Positions 49,871 through 58,166 of a stretch of DNA of 64,000 nucleotides are shown piece after piece. Every line of letters starts with the position of its first letter. The first letter of the stretch is position 1. Where the stretch lies: the NCBI GenBank assembly GCA_024235675.1, contig JACKLZ010000003.1, forward strand, positions 124,001 through 188,000. The letters run 5' to 3'. The stretch is from Zoogloeaceae bacterium (GTDB taxonomy: Bacteria; Pseudomonadota; Gammaproteobacteria; Burkholderiales; Rhodocyclaceae). Both the position numbers and the translations under genes were made by a program. Under the pieces are notes generated by a model. It was not told where the DNA came from, did not search any database, and saw nothing but the letters and a program-made list of their open reading frames with translations.

Positions 49871-52800
49871 TTACAGCAACACCCGCTCAATGCCGCCGTG
49901 GTTGGCACGGTCGACATACTCGGGCAGCCAGTTGTCGCCGAGCAGGTGCTTGGCGATCTCGACCACGATGTAGTCGGCCTCGATGCCGCCGCCGTCGTTG
50001 GCGTAGCGCGTCAGGCCCTGCAGGCAGCTGGGGCAGGAGGTGAGAATCTTCACCTGGGCGTTGGCGTCGCCCTCGCGCAGCGCCGCGGCGCCCTGTTCCA
50101 TTTCTTCCTGCTTGCGGAAGCGCACCTGGGTGGAGATGTCCGGCCGGGCAACCGCCAGGGTGCCCGACTCGCCGCAGCAGCGGTCGTTGAGATCGACCCG
50201 CGTGCCCATCAACTCGTTGGCCACCTTGATGCCTGAATAGATCTTCATCGGCGCGTGGCAGGGCTCGTGGTACATATACTTCGTGCCGGTGATGCCTTCG
50301 AGCTTGACGCCTTTTTCCATCAGGTATTCATGGATGTCGATGAGTCGGCAGCCCGGGAAGATCTTGTCGAACTGGTACTTCATCAACTGATCCATGCAGG
50401 TGCCGCAGGACACCACCACGGTCTTGATGTCGAGGTAGTTGAGCGTGTTGGCGACGCGGTGGAAGAGCACCCGGTTGTCGGTGGTGATCTTCTGGCCCTT
50501 GTCTTCTTCGCCCGCTGCGGTCTGCGGATAGCCGCAACACAGGTAACCCGGCGGCAGCACGGTGGTGGCGCCGACGTGGTAGAGCATGGCCTGGGTAGCC
50601 AGGCCGACCTGGCTGAACAGGCGCTCTGAGCCGCAACCGGGGAAGTAGAACACCGCCTCGGACTGGTCAGCCTTGAGCTGCGGATTGCGGATGACGGGGA
50701 TGACCTTGTCGTCCTCGATATCCATCAGCGCGCGGCTGGTGCGCTTGGGCAGGTTGCCCGGCATCGGCTTGTTGATGAAGTGAATCACCTGCGCCTTGAT
50801 CGGCGCCTTGCGTAGCGTGGCCGGCGGTTGCTTGACCTGGTTCTGGATCAGGCCGAGCGACTTGGCTGTCTTGTGCGCCCAGCGCTGCGCCTTGTAACCC
50901 CACTCGATCATGCCCTTGCGCATCAGCTTGATGGTGGCGGGGTCCTTGACGGTGAGGAAGGCCATGGCCGCGGCTTTGCCGGGGTTGAAGGACTTCTTGC
51001 CCTGGTTGCGCAGCAGGTTGCGCATCTTGACCGACACATCGCCAAAGTCGATGTCGACCGGGCAGGGGTTCTTGCACTTGTGGCAGATGGTGCAGTGATC
51101 GGCCACGTCTTCGAACTCGGCCCAGTGCGCCAGCGACACGCCGCGGCGGGTCTGCTCCTCATACAGAAAGGCTTCGACCAGCAGCGAGGTGGACAGGATC
51201 TTGTTGCGCGGCGAGTACATCAGGTTGGCGCGCGGCACATGCGTTGAGCACACCGGTTTGCACTTGCCGCAGCGCAGGCAGTCCTTGATGTCGTGCGCGA
51301 TCTCGCCGATCTCGGTCTGTTCCATGATCAGCGATTCGTGGCCCATCAGCCCGAAGCTGGGGGTGTAGGCGCGGTCGAGGTTGGCGCCGCGCTGCAGCTT
51401 GCCGCGGTTGAAGCGGCCTTCCGGGTCGACCTTCTGCTTGTAGGTCCAGTAGTTGGCCATCTCCGCATCGGTGAGGAAGTCGAGCTTGGTGATGCCGATG
51501 CCGTGTTCGCCGGAGATCACGCCGTCGAGCGCGCGGGCGATGGCCATGATGCGGTCCACCGTCTCGTTGGCGGTCTGCAGCATGGCGTAGTTGTCGGAGT
51601 TGACCGGGATGTTGGTGTGCACATTGCCGTCGCCGGCGTGCATGTGCAGGGCCACGAACAGCCGGCCGCGCAGCACCTGCGCATGGGTGGCGTCGACCTT
51701 CTCGCGCACCGGGCGGAACACATCGCCTTCAAAAATCTTGATCAGGCGGGCGCGCAGCTCGGTCTTCCACGAGGTGCGCACCGAGTAGTCCTGCAGGCGG
51801 TGGAAGAGCACCGGATGGGCGGCGGTGTTGGTCAGCTCGCCCGCGGTGATGCCGAATTCGGCAAAGCGGGTTTCGGCCTCGGCCAGCGGGGTGTCGAGGT
51901 TGTCGAGCAGCCACTGCCAGCGCGCGCGGATGCGGGTGACATAGTCGAGCGCGGCCTGACGGCGGTCGCCGATGATCTCGGCGGCGTCGATGTCGGCGTC
52001 CTGGGTGTGCAGCGGCAGATCGCCCAGCAAGGTGTCGGTCAGTGCGTCGCACAGCTCGAGCTTGTTGCGGGTCGACAGCTCGATGTTGATGCGTTCGATA
52101 TGGTCGCAGTAGTCGCCCATGCGCGGCAGCGGAATCACCACGTCTTCGTTGATCTTGAAGGCGTTGGTGTGGCGCGAGATGGCGGCGGTGCGCGAGCGGT
52201 CGAGCCAGAACTTTTTGCGCTGCTCGTCGGACACGGCAATGAAGCCTTCGGAGCCGCGCGCATTGGTCATGCGCACGACAGCCGAAGTGGCGGTCATGAC
52301 GGCTTTTTCGTCATGGCCGACGATGTCGCCGATCAGCACCATCTTGGGCCGGCCGTGGCGCTTGGCCTTGGTGGTGTAGCCGACGGCCTTCACATAGCGC
52401 TCGTCGAGGTGTTCGAGGCCGGCCAGCTGCACGCCCAGGCCGTGGCCTTCGCCGCCCGGCTTGAAGTAATCGGTGATCTCGACGATGGCCGGCACGGCTT
52501 CGCGCACCTGGCCGAAGAACTCGAGGCACACCGTACGCGTGACCGGCGGCATCTTGTGCAGCACCCAGCGCGCGGCAACGATGATGCCGTCGGTGCCTTC
52601 CTTTTGCACACCGGGCACGCCGCCGAGGAACTTGTCGGTCACGTCCTTGCCCAGGCCCACCTTGCGACAGGCAGCGCCGGGCATGCTCAGCACCTCGTCG
52701 CCCAGCGACTTTGTGCCCGAGGCGTCGAAGCGCTTGAGGCGGAAGTGCACGGTGTCCTGCTCGTGGATCTTGCCGAAGTTGTGGTCGAGGCGTTCGACCT

Positions 52801-53761
52801 CCAGCCAGTTGCCATCCGGCGTGACCATCTTCCACCACGCCAGGTTGTCGAGCGCGGTGCCCCACAGCACGGCTTTTTTGCCGCCGGCGTTCATGGCCAC
52901 GTTGCCGCCAATGCACGAGGCGGAGGCGGAGGTCGGGTCGACCGCAAACACACGGCCGGCGGCCGAGGCGGCCTCGGCCACGCGCGCGGTGACCACGCCG
53001 GCGCTGGTGCGGATGGTGCTGTAGGGCTCGGCCATCGGGCCGTCGAGCCCCGGCAGCACGGTCTCTTCGACCTTGCCGATGTCGATCAGCTTTTCGGTGT
53101 TGATGACCACCGAGCGCGCATCGAGCGGCACGGCGCCGCCGGTATAGCCGGTGCCACCCCCACGCGGGATGATGGTCAGACCGAGCTCGATGCAGTCGCG
53201 CACCAGATGGCCGATTTCGGCCTCGGTGTCGGGGTAGAGGACGACGAAGGGGTACTCGACCCGCCAGTCGGTGGCGTCGGTCACATGTGAGACGCGGGCG
53301 TGGCCGTCGAAGCAGATGTTGTCCTTGCGGGTGTGACGCGTCAGCACCCGGGTGGCCTGGCGGCGCAGATCGATGGTTTCTTCGAACTGCAGTTCGAACC
53401 GGGCCACCGCATCGCGCGCCGAGCGCACCAGCACTTCGACTTTCTCGCTGCGGTCCTGATCTTCGGACTGCGAATCGAGCCGCCGCTTGTCGATCTCGTT
53501 CAGGCGGTGACGCAGGGCGCCCACCAGTGCGCCGCGCCGGTCGCTGTTGCCGAGCAGATCGTCCATCAGGTAGGGGTTGCGCTGCACCACCCAGATGTCG
53601 CCGAGCACCTCGTAGAGCATGCGCGCCGAACGGCCGGTCACACGCTCGCTGCGCAAGGCATCGAGCACCTGCCAACTCTCTTCGCCGAGCAGGCGGATCA
53701 CGATCTCCCGGTCGGAGAACGAGGTGTAGTTATAGGGGATCTCTCGCAGGCGCTGGGTCAT
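49871..53761 (-). CDS. giant FAD-linked oxidase / Fe-S oxidoreductase with DUF3683 domain
   Basis: A 1296-residue protein fusing activities usually on separate GlcD- and GlcF-like subunits. Order: DUF3683 (about 1-130), FAD-binding domain (LVRDCIELGLTIIPRGGGTGYTGGAVPLD, about 190-400), FAD-oxidase C-terminal domain, two 4Fe-4S sites (CLRCGKCKPVC near 820 and CTICHKCKNPCP), then two CCG domains (PGCGSERLF to LCCGYP, and EPCHAPMK to DRCCGESG). The family is linked to D-lactate/glycolate-type 2-hydroxyacid oxidation to quinone or cytochrome. The ATG at 53761 was chosen, although a TTG at 53794 is possible; neither has a strong ribosome site. It is divergent from a cytochrome c gene. Confidence 0.93.
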   Translation of the reverse strand: MTQRLREIPYNYTSFSDREIVIRLLGEESWQVLDALRSERVTGRSARMLYEVLGDIWVVQRNPYLMDDLLGNSDRRGALVGALRHRLNEIDKRRLDSQSEDQDRSEKVEVLVRSARDAVARFELQFEETIDLRRQATRVLTRHTRKDNICFDGHARVSHVTDATDWRVEYPFVVLYPDTEAEIGHLVRDCIELGLTIIPRGGGTGYTGGAVPLDARSVVINTEKLIDIGKVEETVLPGLDGPMAEPYSTIRTSAGVVTARVAEAASAAGRVFAVDPTSASASCIGGNVAMNAGGKKAVLWGTALDNLAWWKMVTPDGNWLEVERLDHNFGKIHEQDTVHFRLKRFDASGTKSLGDEVLSMPGAACRKVGLGKDVTDKFLGGVPGVQKEGTDGIIVAARWVLHKMPPVTRTVCLEFFGQVREAVPAIVEITDYFKPGGEGHGLGVQLAGLEHLDERYVKAVGYTTKAKRHGRPKMVLIGDIVGHDEKAVMTATSAVVRMTNARGSEGFIAVSDEQRKKFWLDRSRTAAISRHTNAFKINEDVVIPLPRMGDYCDHIERINIELSTRNKLELCDALTDTLLGDLPLHTQDADIDAAEIIGDRRQAALDYVTRIRARWQWLLDNLDTPLAEAETRFAEFGITAGELTNTAAHPVLFHRLQDYSVRTSWKTELRARLIKIFEGDVFRPVREKVDATHAQVLRGRLFVALHMHAGDGNVHTNIPVNSDNYAMLQTANETVDRIMAIARALDGVISGEHGIGITKLDFLTDAEMANYWTYKQKVDPEGRFNRGKLQRGANLDRAYTPSFGLMGHESLIMEQTEIGEIAHDIKDCLRCGKCKPVCSTHVPRANLMYSPRNKILSTSLLVEAFLYEEQTRRGVSLAHWAEFEDVADHCTICHKCKNPCPVDIDFGDVSVKMRNLLRNQGKKSFNPGKAAAMAFLTVKDPATIKLMRKGMIEWGYKAQRWAHKTAKSLGLIQNQVKQPPATLRKAPIKAQVIHFINKPMPGNLPKRTSRALMDIEDDKVIPVIRNPQLKADQSEAVFYFPGCGSERLFSQVGLATQAMLYHVGATTVLPPGYLCCGYPQTAAGEEDKGQKITTDNRVLFHRVANTLNYLDIKTVVVSCGTCMDQLMKYQFDKIFPGCRLIDIHEYLMEKGVKLEGITGTKYMYHEPCHAPMKIYSGIKVANELMGTRVDLNDRCCGESGTLAVARPDISTQVRFRKQEEMEQGAAALREGDANAQVKILTSCPSCLQGLTRYANDGGGIEADYIVVEIAKHLLGDNWLPEYVDRANHGGIERVLL

Positions 53762-53998
53762 CGGCGTGTCTTGCGGTTGCGTTGGGGGAAACAATGCATT
53801 CTATCGAACTGCGGTGCACCATGCAGCCCCAATGAAAAACCCTGAGCCTAACAAGGCTTTGATTTTCGGCGTTTATCTGCCCGCATCGGGCGATTGCAGC
53901 GCTTAGTATTTTTTGAGGATTTGCTGAACCAACTCTTACGAGCGAGGCGTGCCGCCAATTCATAAGCTGGGGGCTCGATTCTTTCATCGGAGTGGGCA

Positions 53999-54499
53999 AT
54001 GAAACGGTTCCAGAAAATGATGTTGGCCGCGCTGTTCAGCGCGAGCGTGTCGGTGCAGGCGGCCGAGGTGCGGGACCCGGTCGAGCGCGGCCGCTATCTG
54101 GTTGCGGTGGCCGACTGCAACGGCTGCCATACCGCCGGTTTTGCCGAGGCCGGCGAGGCGGTGCCCGAAGCGGCACGGCTGACCGGTCTGGGCGTCGGTT
54201 TCAGTGGTCCCTGGGGGGTGAGTTATCCGGCCAATCTGCGCCTGTCGGCCAGCACGCTGAGCAAGCGCGAATGGCGGGTGCGGGCCCGCGCCGGCGGGTT
54301 GCCCCCCATGCCCTGGGCGGCCTTGAAGACCATGACCGATGGCGACCTCAATGCGATTTATGCCTATCTGCGTGCGCTGGGCCCCGCGGGTGAGGCGGCG
54401 CCGGCCGCGCTGCCGCCGGGGGCGCCGATCCCGACGCCGCACTTCGTGTTTGTCCCGCAGCCACCGACCCGGACGGTGCTGGGCGCACGGACACATTGA
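53999..54499 (+). CDS. monoheme c-type cytochrome
   Basis: A 166-residue periplasmic cytochrome. The signal peptide MKRFQKMMLAALFSASVSVQA precedes RGRYLVAVADCNGCHTAGFAEAG with the heme motif CNGCH. The Met in GLPPMPWAALKTMTDGDLNAIYAYLRAL is a plausible axial ligand in a typical Pro-Met context. The tail is Pro-rich. It is divergent from the large FAD/Fe-S dehydrogenase and could be its electron acceptor. Confidence 0.9.
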   Translation: MKRFQKMMLAALFSASVSVQAAEVRDPVERGRYLVAVADCNGCHTAGFAEAGEAVPEAARLTGLGVGFSGPWGVSYPANLRLSASTLSKREWRVRARAGGLPPMPWAALKTMTDGDLNAIYAYLRALGPAGEAAPAALPPGAPIPTPHFVFVPQPPTRTVLGARTH

Positions 54500-54529
54500 C
54501 CGAAGCCGGGCGAGCTTGCGCGGCGGGCC

Positions 54530-55876
54530 TCAGTCGGCGGTCAGGACCACCGGTCGGGCGAGTACCAGTCGGATGCGACCCCGGCCGGCCTTTTCGATGC
54601 GCAGTTCGGCGCAGCGGTCCGCCAGCCGCCGGCTGAGCAGAATGAGCCGGGCGTCGAGGTTGTCGACCACCTCGGGCAGGCGCAGCCGGGGGTCGAGGCG
54701 CATTTCACATTTCGAGAATTCGCAGCGCCCCTGCGCGAGGTGGTCTTCGAGCAGGGCCCGCAGAATGCTCCCGGCGACGCCCTTGATCAGGTAGTGGTCG
54801 TCCAGAAAGACGCTGCCGTCGCGGCCGAAGTAGTGCACCCGCAGCGGCGCGGCGGTGGCGTCCGGCACGGGATGATCGTGGGGGGGCGAGGGGCTGTCGT
54901 CTTCGAGGCTGTCGGCTTGCAGCGCGCACATGCAGGGGCCGAGCATGGCGCACAGCGCCACCAGCGCGTCTTCCATGTCGTAGTCGAAGCGGCATTGCTG
55001 GGCACTTTCGACATACAGCACCGCCATCAGCCGATCGCCCGCGCGCACCGGCACGGCGAGCTGGCTGGACGGCTCGGGCAGGCCAGGCAGGGGGATGCTC
55101 GCTTCGAGCCGGTCGGCCAGTTCGCCGCCTTCGAGTTGCTCGCGGATGGCGCGGCTGTAGGCGTATTCGGCGGCCGGAAAGATGATGCGGATGGGGGTCT
55201 GCTCGCGCGCCGCGACGCCGATCACGCCGACGCCGTAAGGGATCTCGGCGCCGGCGCCGGAGCTGGCGTAGCCCCGGCTGGCAACGATGTACAGGCGCTG
55301 GGCGGCGTCGTCGGCCATCAGCAGCATCTGATGGTCGATGCCGAAGTGGCGTTCGATGCATGTTGTCAGCGTGTCGATCAGGTGCTCCAGGCTGCGGCAA
55401 GCCGACAAAGCGTCGACACTGCGGCGCAGCGCCGGCAGCAGTGGCGCCCGGGCCACCGGCGGCGGCAGGCTGCGGCCGGGCACGGTTTCCATGGCCAGCA
55501 CCCGGTAGATGTCGGCGCCGCGCAGCCGGAACACGCCGGCCATGCCGGTGTGCGAGGCAATGCCGGCGAGTGTGGCCTTCATGCGTTCGAACAGCGGGCC
55601 GGCGGTTTCGGTGCGCAGGTAGCGGATGCTCAGTCGGTAGCGCGCGGCGGTATCCGGATCCATCATCAGCACCGTGGCGTGCGGATTGGCCAGGATGTTC
55701 TCGCGGGTCTTGTTGAAGAACTGGAAAGACAGCGCGACATGCTCCGGGTCCACGTACATCAGCTGCGAGACATAGGTGACGTTGGGCGTGCCGTCCGGCG
55801 CACAGGTGGCCAGCCCCGCCGGGAGGATGCCCTCCAGGCAGCTGCGCAGGGTGTCGAGATTCAGCACCGGATTCAT
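54530..55876 (-). CDS. FMN-split-barrel / GAF / winged-helix-like fusion regulator
   Basis: A 448-residue multidomain protein. Residues about 1-140 form a pyridoxamine-phosphate-oxidase-like FMN-binding barrel (ATCAPDGTPNVTYVSQLMYVDPEHVALSFQFFNKTREN). Residues about 155-315 form a GAF domain (GIDHQMLLMADDAAQRLYIVASRGYASSGAGAEIPYGVGVIGVAARE). The last 115 residues (GSVFLDDHYLIKGVAGSILRALLEDHLAQG onward) resemble an OmpR-type winged helix. The gene overlaps its upstream neighbour by ATGA and may be cotranscribed with pelG. A redox or flavin-sensing regulator is an inference. Confidence 0.75.
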   Translation of the reverse strand: MNPVLNLDTLRSCLEGILPAGLATCAPDGTPNVTYVSQLMYVDPEHVALSFQFFNKTRENILANPHATVLMMDPDTAARYRLSIRYLRTETAGPLFERMKATLAGIASHTGMAGVFRLRGADIYRVLAMETVPGRSLPPPVARAPLLPALRRSVDALSACRSLEHLIDTLTTCIERHFGIDHQMLLMADDAAQRLYIVASRGYASSGAGAEIPYGVGVIGVAAREQTPIRIIFPAAEYAYSRAIREQLEGGELADRLEASIPLPGLPEPSSQLAVPVRAGDRLMAVLYVESAQQCRFDYDMEDALVALCAMLGPCMCALQADSLEDDSPSPPHDHPVPDATAAPLRVHYFGRDGSVFLDDHYLIKGVAGSILRALLEDHLAQGRCEFSKCEMRLDPRLRLPEVVDNLDARLILLSRRLADRCAELRIEKAGRGRIRLVLARPVVLTAD

Positions 55877-56376
55877 GGCAGGGCGCTGCCGGCCGCCAGG
55901 CGCTGCTCGGCCTGAGGGCCGGGGGTCTGACCGAAGACCTCATCCGGCGTGAAGCGGACAATGCAAAGGGCCTCGGCCGGGCAATGCAGCAGGGCGCGGA
56001 CGAAGGCTTCGGGGGTGCCGACGGTGGCCAGACGGACGACCAGGGTGTCGATGTAGGGCGACAGCAGCGCGGTATCGTCGGGGTCGCGTTCGGCCCGGTG
56101 TGCGTCATGCCCCTTGAGCTGGACGGTGCGGTGGCTCTCCGGCTCGCTGAACACGACGGCGATCCGTCCGTTGGCGGCCAGGGCGCGCAGCACCGGCTCG
56201 GCCTGCGGGGCGGCGACCAGCAGTCGCAGGCGGTCGGCGGTGGCGGGGTCGCGCCGGCAGCCCAGACCGCGCACCAGCGTGGCAACGCCGTGATCGTCGC
56301 TGGCGGCGATATGGATCGACAGATGGCTGGTCACGAAATCGGCCAGCGCGGGGGTGAGCACGGTTGGTGGAGTCAT
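55873..56376 (-). CDS. pyridoxamine 5'-phosphate oxidase-like FMN-binding protein
   Basis: A 167-residue split-barrel protein of the flavin/PNPOx superfamily (IAASDDHGVATLVRGLGCRRDP, RIAVVFSEPESHRTVQLKGHDA). The residues that bind pyridoxal phosphate in true PdxH are not apparent, so it is probably a flavin or F420/heme-binding relative. It is 58 bases after pelG and overlaps the next gene by four bases, so it may be part of the pel transcript. Confidence 0.75.
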   Translation of the reverse strand: MTPPTVLTPALADFVTSHLSIHIAASDDHGVATLVRGLGCRRDPATADRLRLLVAAPQAEPVLRALAANGRIAVVFSEPESHRTVQLKGHDAHRAERDPDDTALLSPYIDTLVVRLATVGTPEAFVRALLHCPAEALCIVRFTPDEVFGQTPGPQAEQRLAAGSALP

Positions 56377-56434
56377 GTCGGCGCCCTGAGACCCGATGGA
56401 CTAATTTACTCCAAGCCGCGGCCGGTGTGCGCGG

Positions 56435-57805
56435 CTAACGCAGCATGAAGGTTTCGTACTCAAGCCGGTGCAATTTGCGGTCCAGCGCGAACAGGCCGTA
56501 GAGCAGGGTCAGCAGCACGGCGGCGGCGTAGCCGTAGCCGTAAAAGGCGGCGCCGAGCTGGAGCGACAACGCGGTGAGGGCGAGGTTGCTGACGCACAGC
56601 AAGGCGCACAGGCGCAGCACCAGTGCGCGCTGGTCGAGGTAGAAAAACACATTGAGCAGCGCCAGCAGGCCGACCTGCAAACTGGCGCCGAGCGTCTGGA
56701 TGTGGAAGAGCGGCAGGTAGAGCGCCGAGATGCCCAGCGCGGCGAGCACCGTGGGGCCGACGATGATGGCGGCGAGCAGGGCGAGGGTCTGGATCTTGCC
56801 GATCTCGGCGAAGCCCTGGCGGATGGCGAGCACCATTTCGTCGCGCATCGACTCGATGGTTTCCAGGCTGCCGCCCTCGCGCACGGCGGTGTAGAAGCGC
56901 TCGTGGTAGTCCACGAAGTCGGTTTCGATGCGCACCAGAAACACCGCCATGCCGGGGATGATGAACAAGTAGGCCATGAACACCGGCAGGTCGTAGATGA
57001 CCGAGGCGCGCAGCGGGCCGATGATGGCGGCCGAGGTGTCGGGGTAGAACCAGAACACCAGCTTGTCGGCCCACACCGCGAGGTTGTAAAGCACGCCGAT
57101 GATCAGCAGGCTGGGGTAGCGGTGTTGCGGTTTCAGAAAGTCGAAGCGCACTGCCTCGGTGGCGCTGAAACTGCGCACCGTCAGCCACCACATGCCGCAC
57201 AGGAGCGCGAAGTGGCCGAGCACGAAGCCGGCGAGCAGGCCTTCCAGCGCCCAGTTGCTTGCCAGCAAGGCCGCGCCGACGGTGATGCCGTAACCGAGCG
57301 CGTACATCGCCAGAATGGCGCGATAACGCTTGAGCCCGGAGAGGAAGATGGTCAGCACCCAGATGGCGCACAGCTGCGTGAAGCCGGCGATCATCAGCAG
57401 GCGGTAGAGCACGCTCTCGCCGGCGAAGGCGGTAAAAGCGAGGCCCGTGGCCAGCGTGCCCGCTGCCATCAGCACCAGACACAGCACGCCGTGCAGATTG
57501 GGCAGCACGGTGTCGTGTTTGTGCTCGAACAAGCGGTCGGACACATAGCGCGTAAAGGCCAGCTGCACGCCGCCGGTGAGGATCAGCGAGCTGGCAATCA
57601 GCCAGGTGACCGACACCTGAAACTGCGTGACGCCATGGGATGAGGCGCCCAGCGACGCGCTGAGCAGGCCGATGGCCAGGATGCCGACAATCGACAGCAC
57701 CCACGGCCCCGAACCGATCACCCCGGCATAGGCATAGGCCTGCACCAGCCCGAGCAGGCTGTCCTTGCGCAAGAGCTTGCGCAGCTCGAAACCGATGCCG
57801 GCCAC
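56435..57805 (-). CDS. pelG: Pel exopolysaccharide inner-membrane transporter PelG
   Basis: A 456-residue polytopic protein with about 12 helices, starting GTG-GCC (MAGIGFELRKLLRKDSLLGL). Its N-terminus and VQAYAYAGVIGSGPWVLSIVGILAIG match PelG, the flippase-like partner of the Pel synthase complex with PelD, PelE and PelF. It is the last canonical gene of the operon and is separated from pelF by a RidA gene. The order matches the canonical A-G order. Confidence 0.95.
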   Translation of the reverse strand: MAGIGFELRKLLRKDSLLGLVQAYAYAGVIGSGPWVLSIVGILAIGLLSASLGASSHGVTQFQVSVTWLIASSLILTGGVQLAFTRYVSDRLFEHKHDTVLPNLHGVLCLVLMAAGTLATGLAFTAFAGESVLYRLLMIAGFTQLCAIWVLTIFLSGLKRYRAILAMYALGYGITVGAALLASNWALEGLLAGFVLGHFALLCGMWWLTVRSFSATEAVRFDFLKPQHRYPSLLIIGVLYNLAVWADKLVFWFYPDTSAAIIGPLRASVIYDLPVFMAYLFIIPGMAVFLVRIETDFVDYHERFYTAVREGGSLETIESMRDEMVLAIRQGFAEIGKIQTLALLAAIIVGPTVLAALGISALYLPLFHIQTLGASLQVGLLALLNVFFYLDQRALVLRLCALLCVSNLALTALSLQLGAAFYGYGYAAAVLLTLLYGLFALDRKLHRLEYETFMLR

Positions 57806-57815
57806 GTGTCTTTCT

Positions 57816-58166
57816 TCAGTCTACTGCGGCGGTCAGCGCGATCTCGATGCGCCAGCCGGCCTGCGCCAGCCCCGCGACCTGAACGCAGGCTCGGCAGGGC
57901 GCGGTGCCTTCGGCCAGCCAGGCGTCCCACACCGCGTTCATGCCGGTGTAGTCGTCCATGTCGACCAGGTAGATGGTGGCCATCAGAATGCGCGATTTGT
58001 CGCTGCCGGCCTGGGCCAGCAGGCGGTCGATGCTGCCGAGGATCTCGCTGGTCTGGGTTTCGATGTTGGTGTCGATGCTGGCGGGCACTTCGACGGTGTA
58101 CAGGGTCTGGTTGTGCACCACGATGTCGGAGTAGCGGGTGGTGGTGCCGTAGCGGGTCAGGCTCAT
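57816..58166 (-). CDS. RidA-family enamine/imine deaminase within the pel operon
   Basis: A 116-residue YjgF/YER057c/UK114-family protein. EILGSIDRLLAQAGSDKSRILMATIYLVDMDDYTGMNAVWDAWL is the family core. PCRACVQVAGL carries the Arg corresponding to the catalytic Arg of E. coli RidA, followed by the IEIALTA strand with the conserved Glu. It overlaps pelF by ATGA and ends ten bases before pelG, so it is fully built into the operon. It is not part of canonical pel operons. It may detoxify 2-aminoacrylate-like imines or have a sugar-amine-related role. Confidence 0.93.
   Translation of the reverse strand: MSLTRYGTTTRYSDIVVHNQTLYTVEVPASIDTNIETQTSEILGSIDRLLAQAGSDKSRILMATIYLVDMDDYTGMNAVWDAWLAEGTAPCRACVQVAGLAQAGWRIEIALTAAVD

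Noticed and set aside
51293..53290. 665-residue plus-strand frame opposite the giant dehydrogenase
   Set aside because: No recognisable domain, and it mirrors the codon pattern of the real gene.
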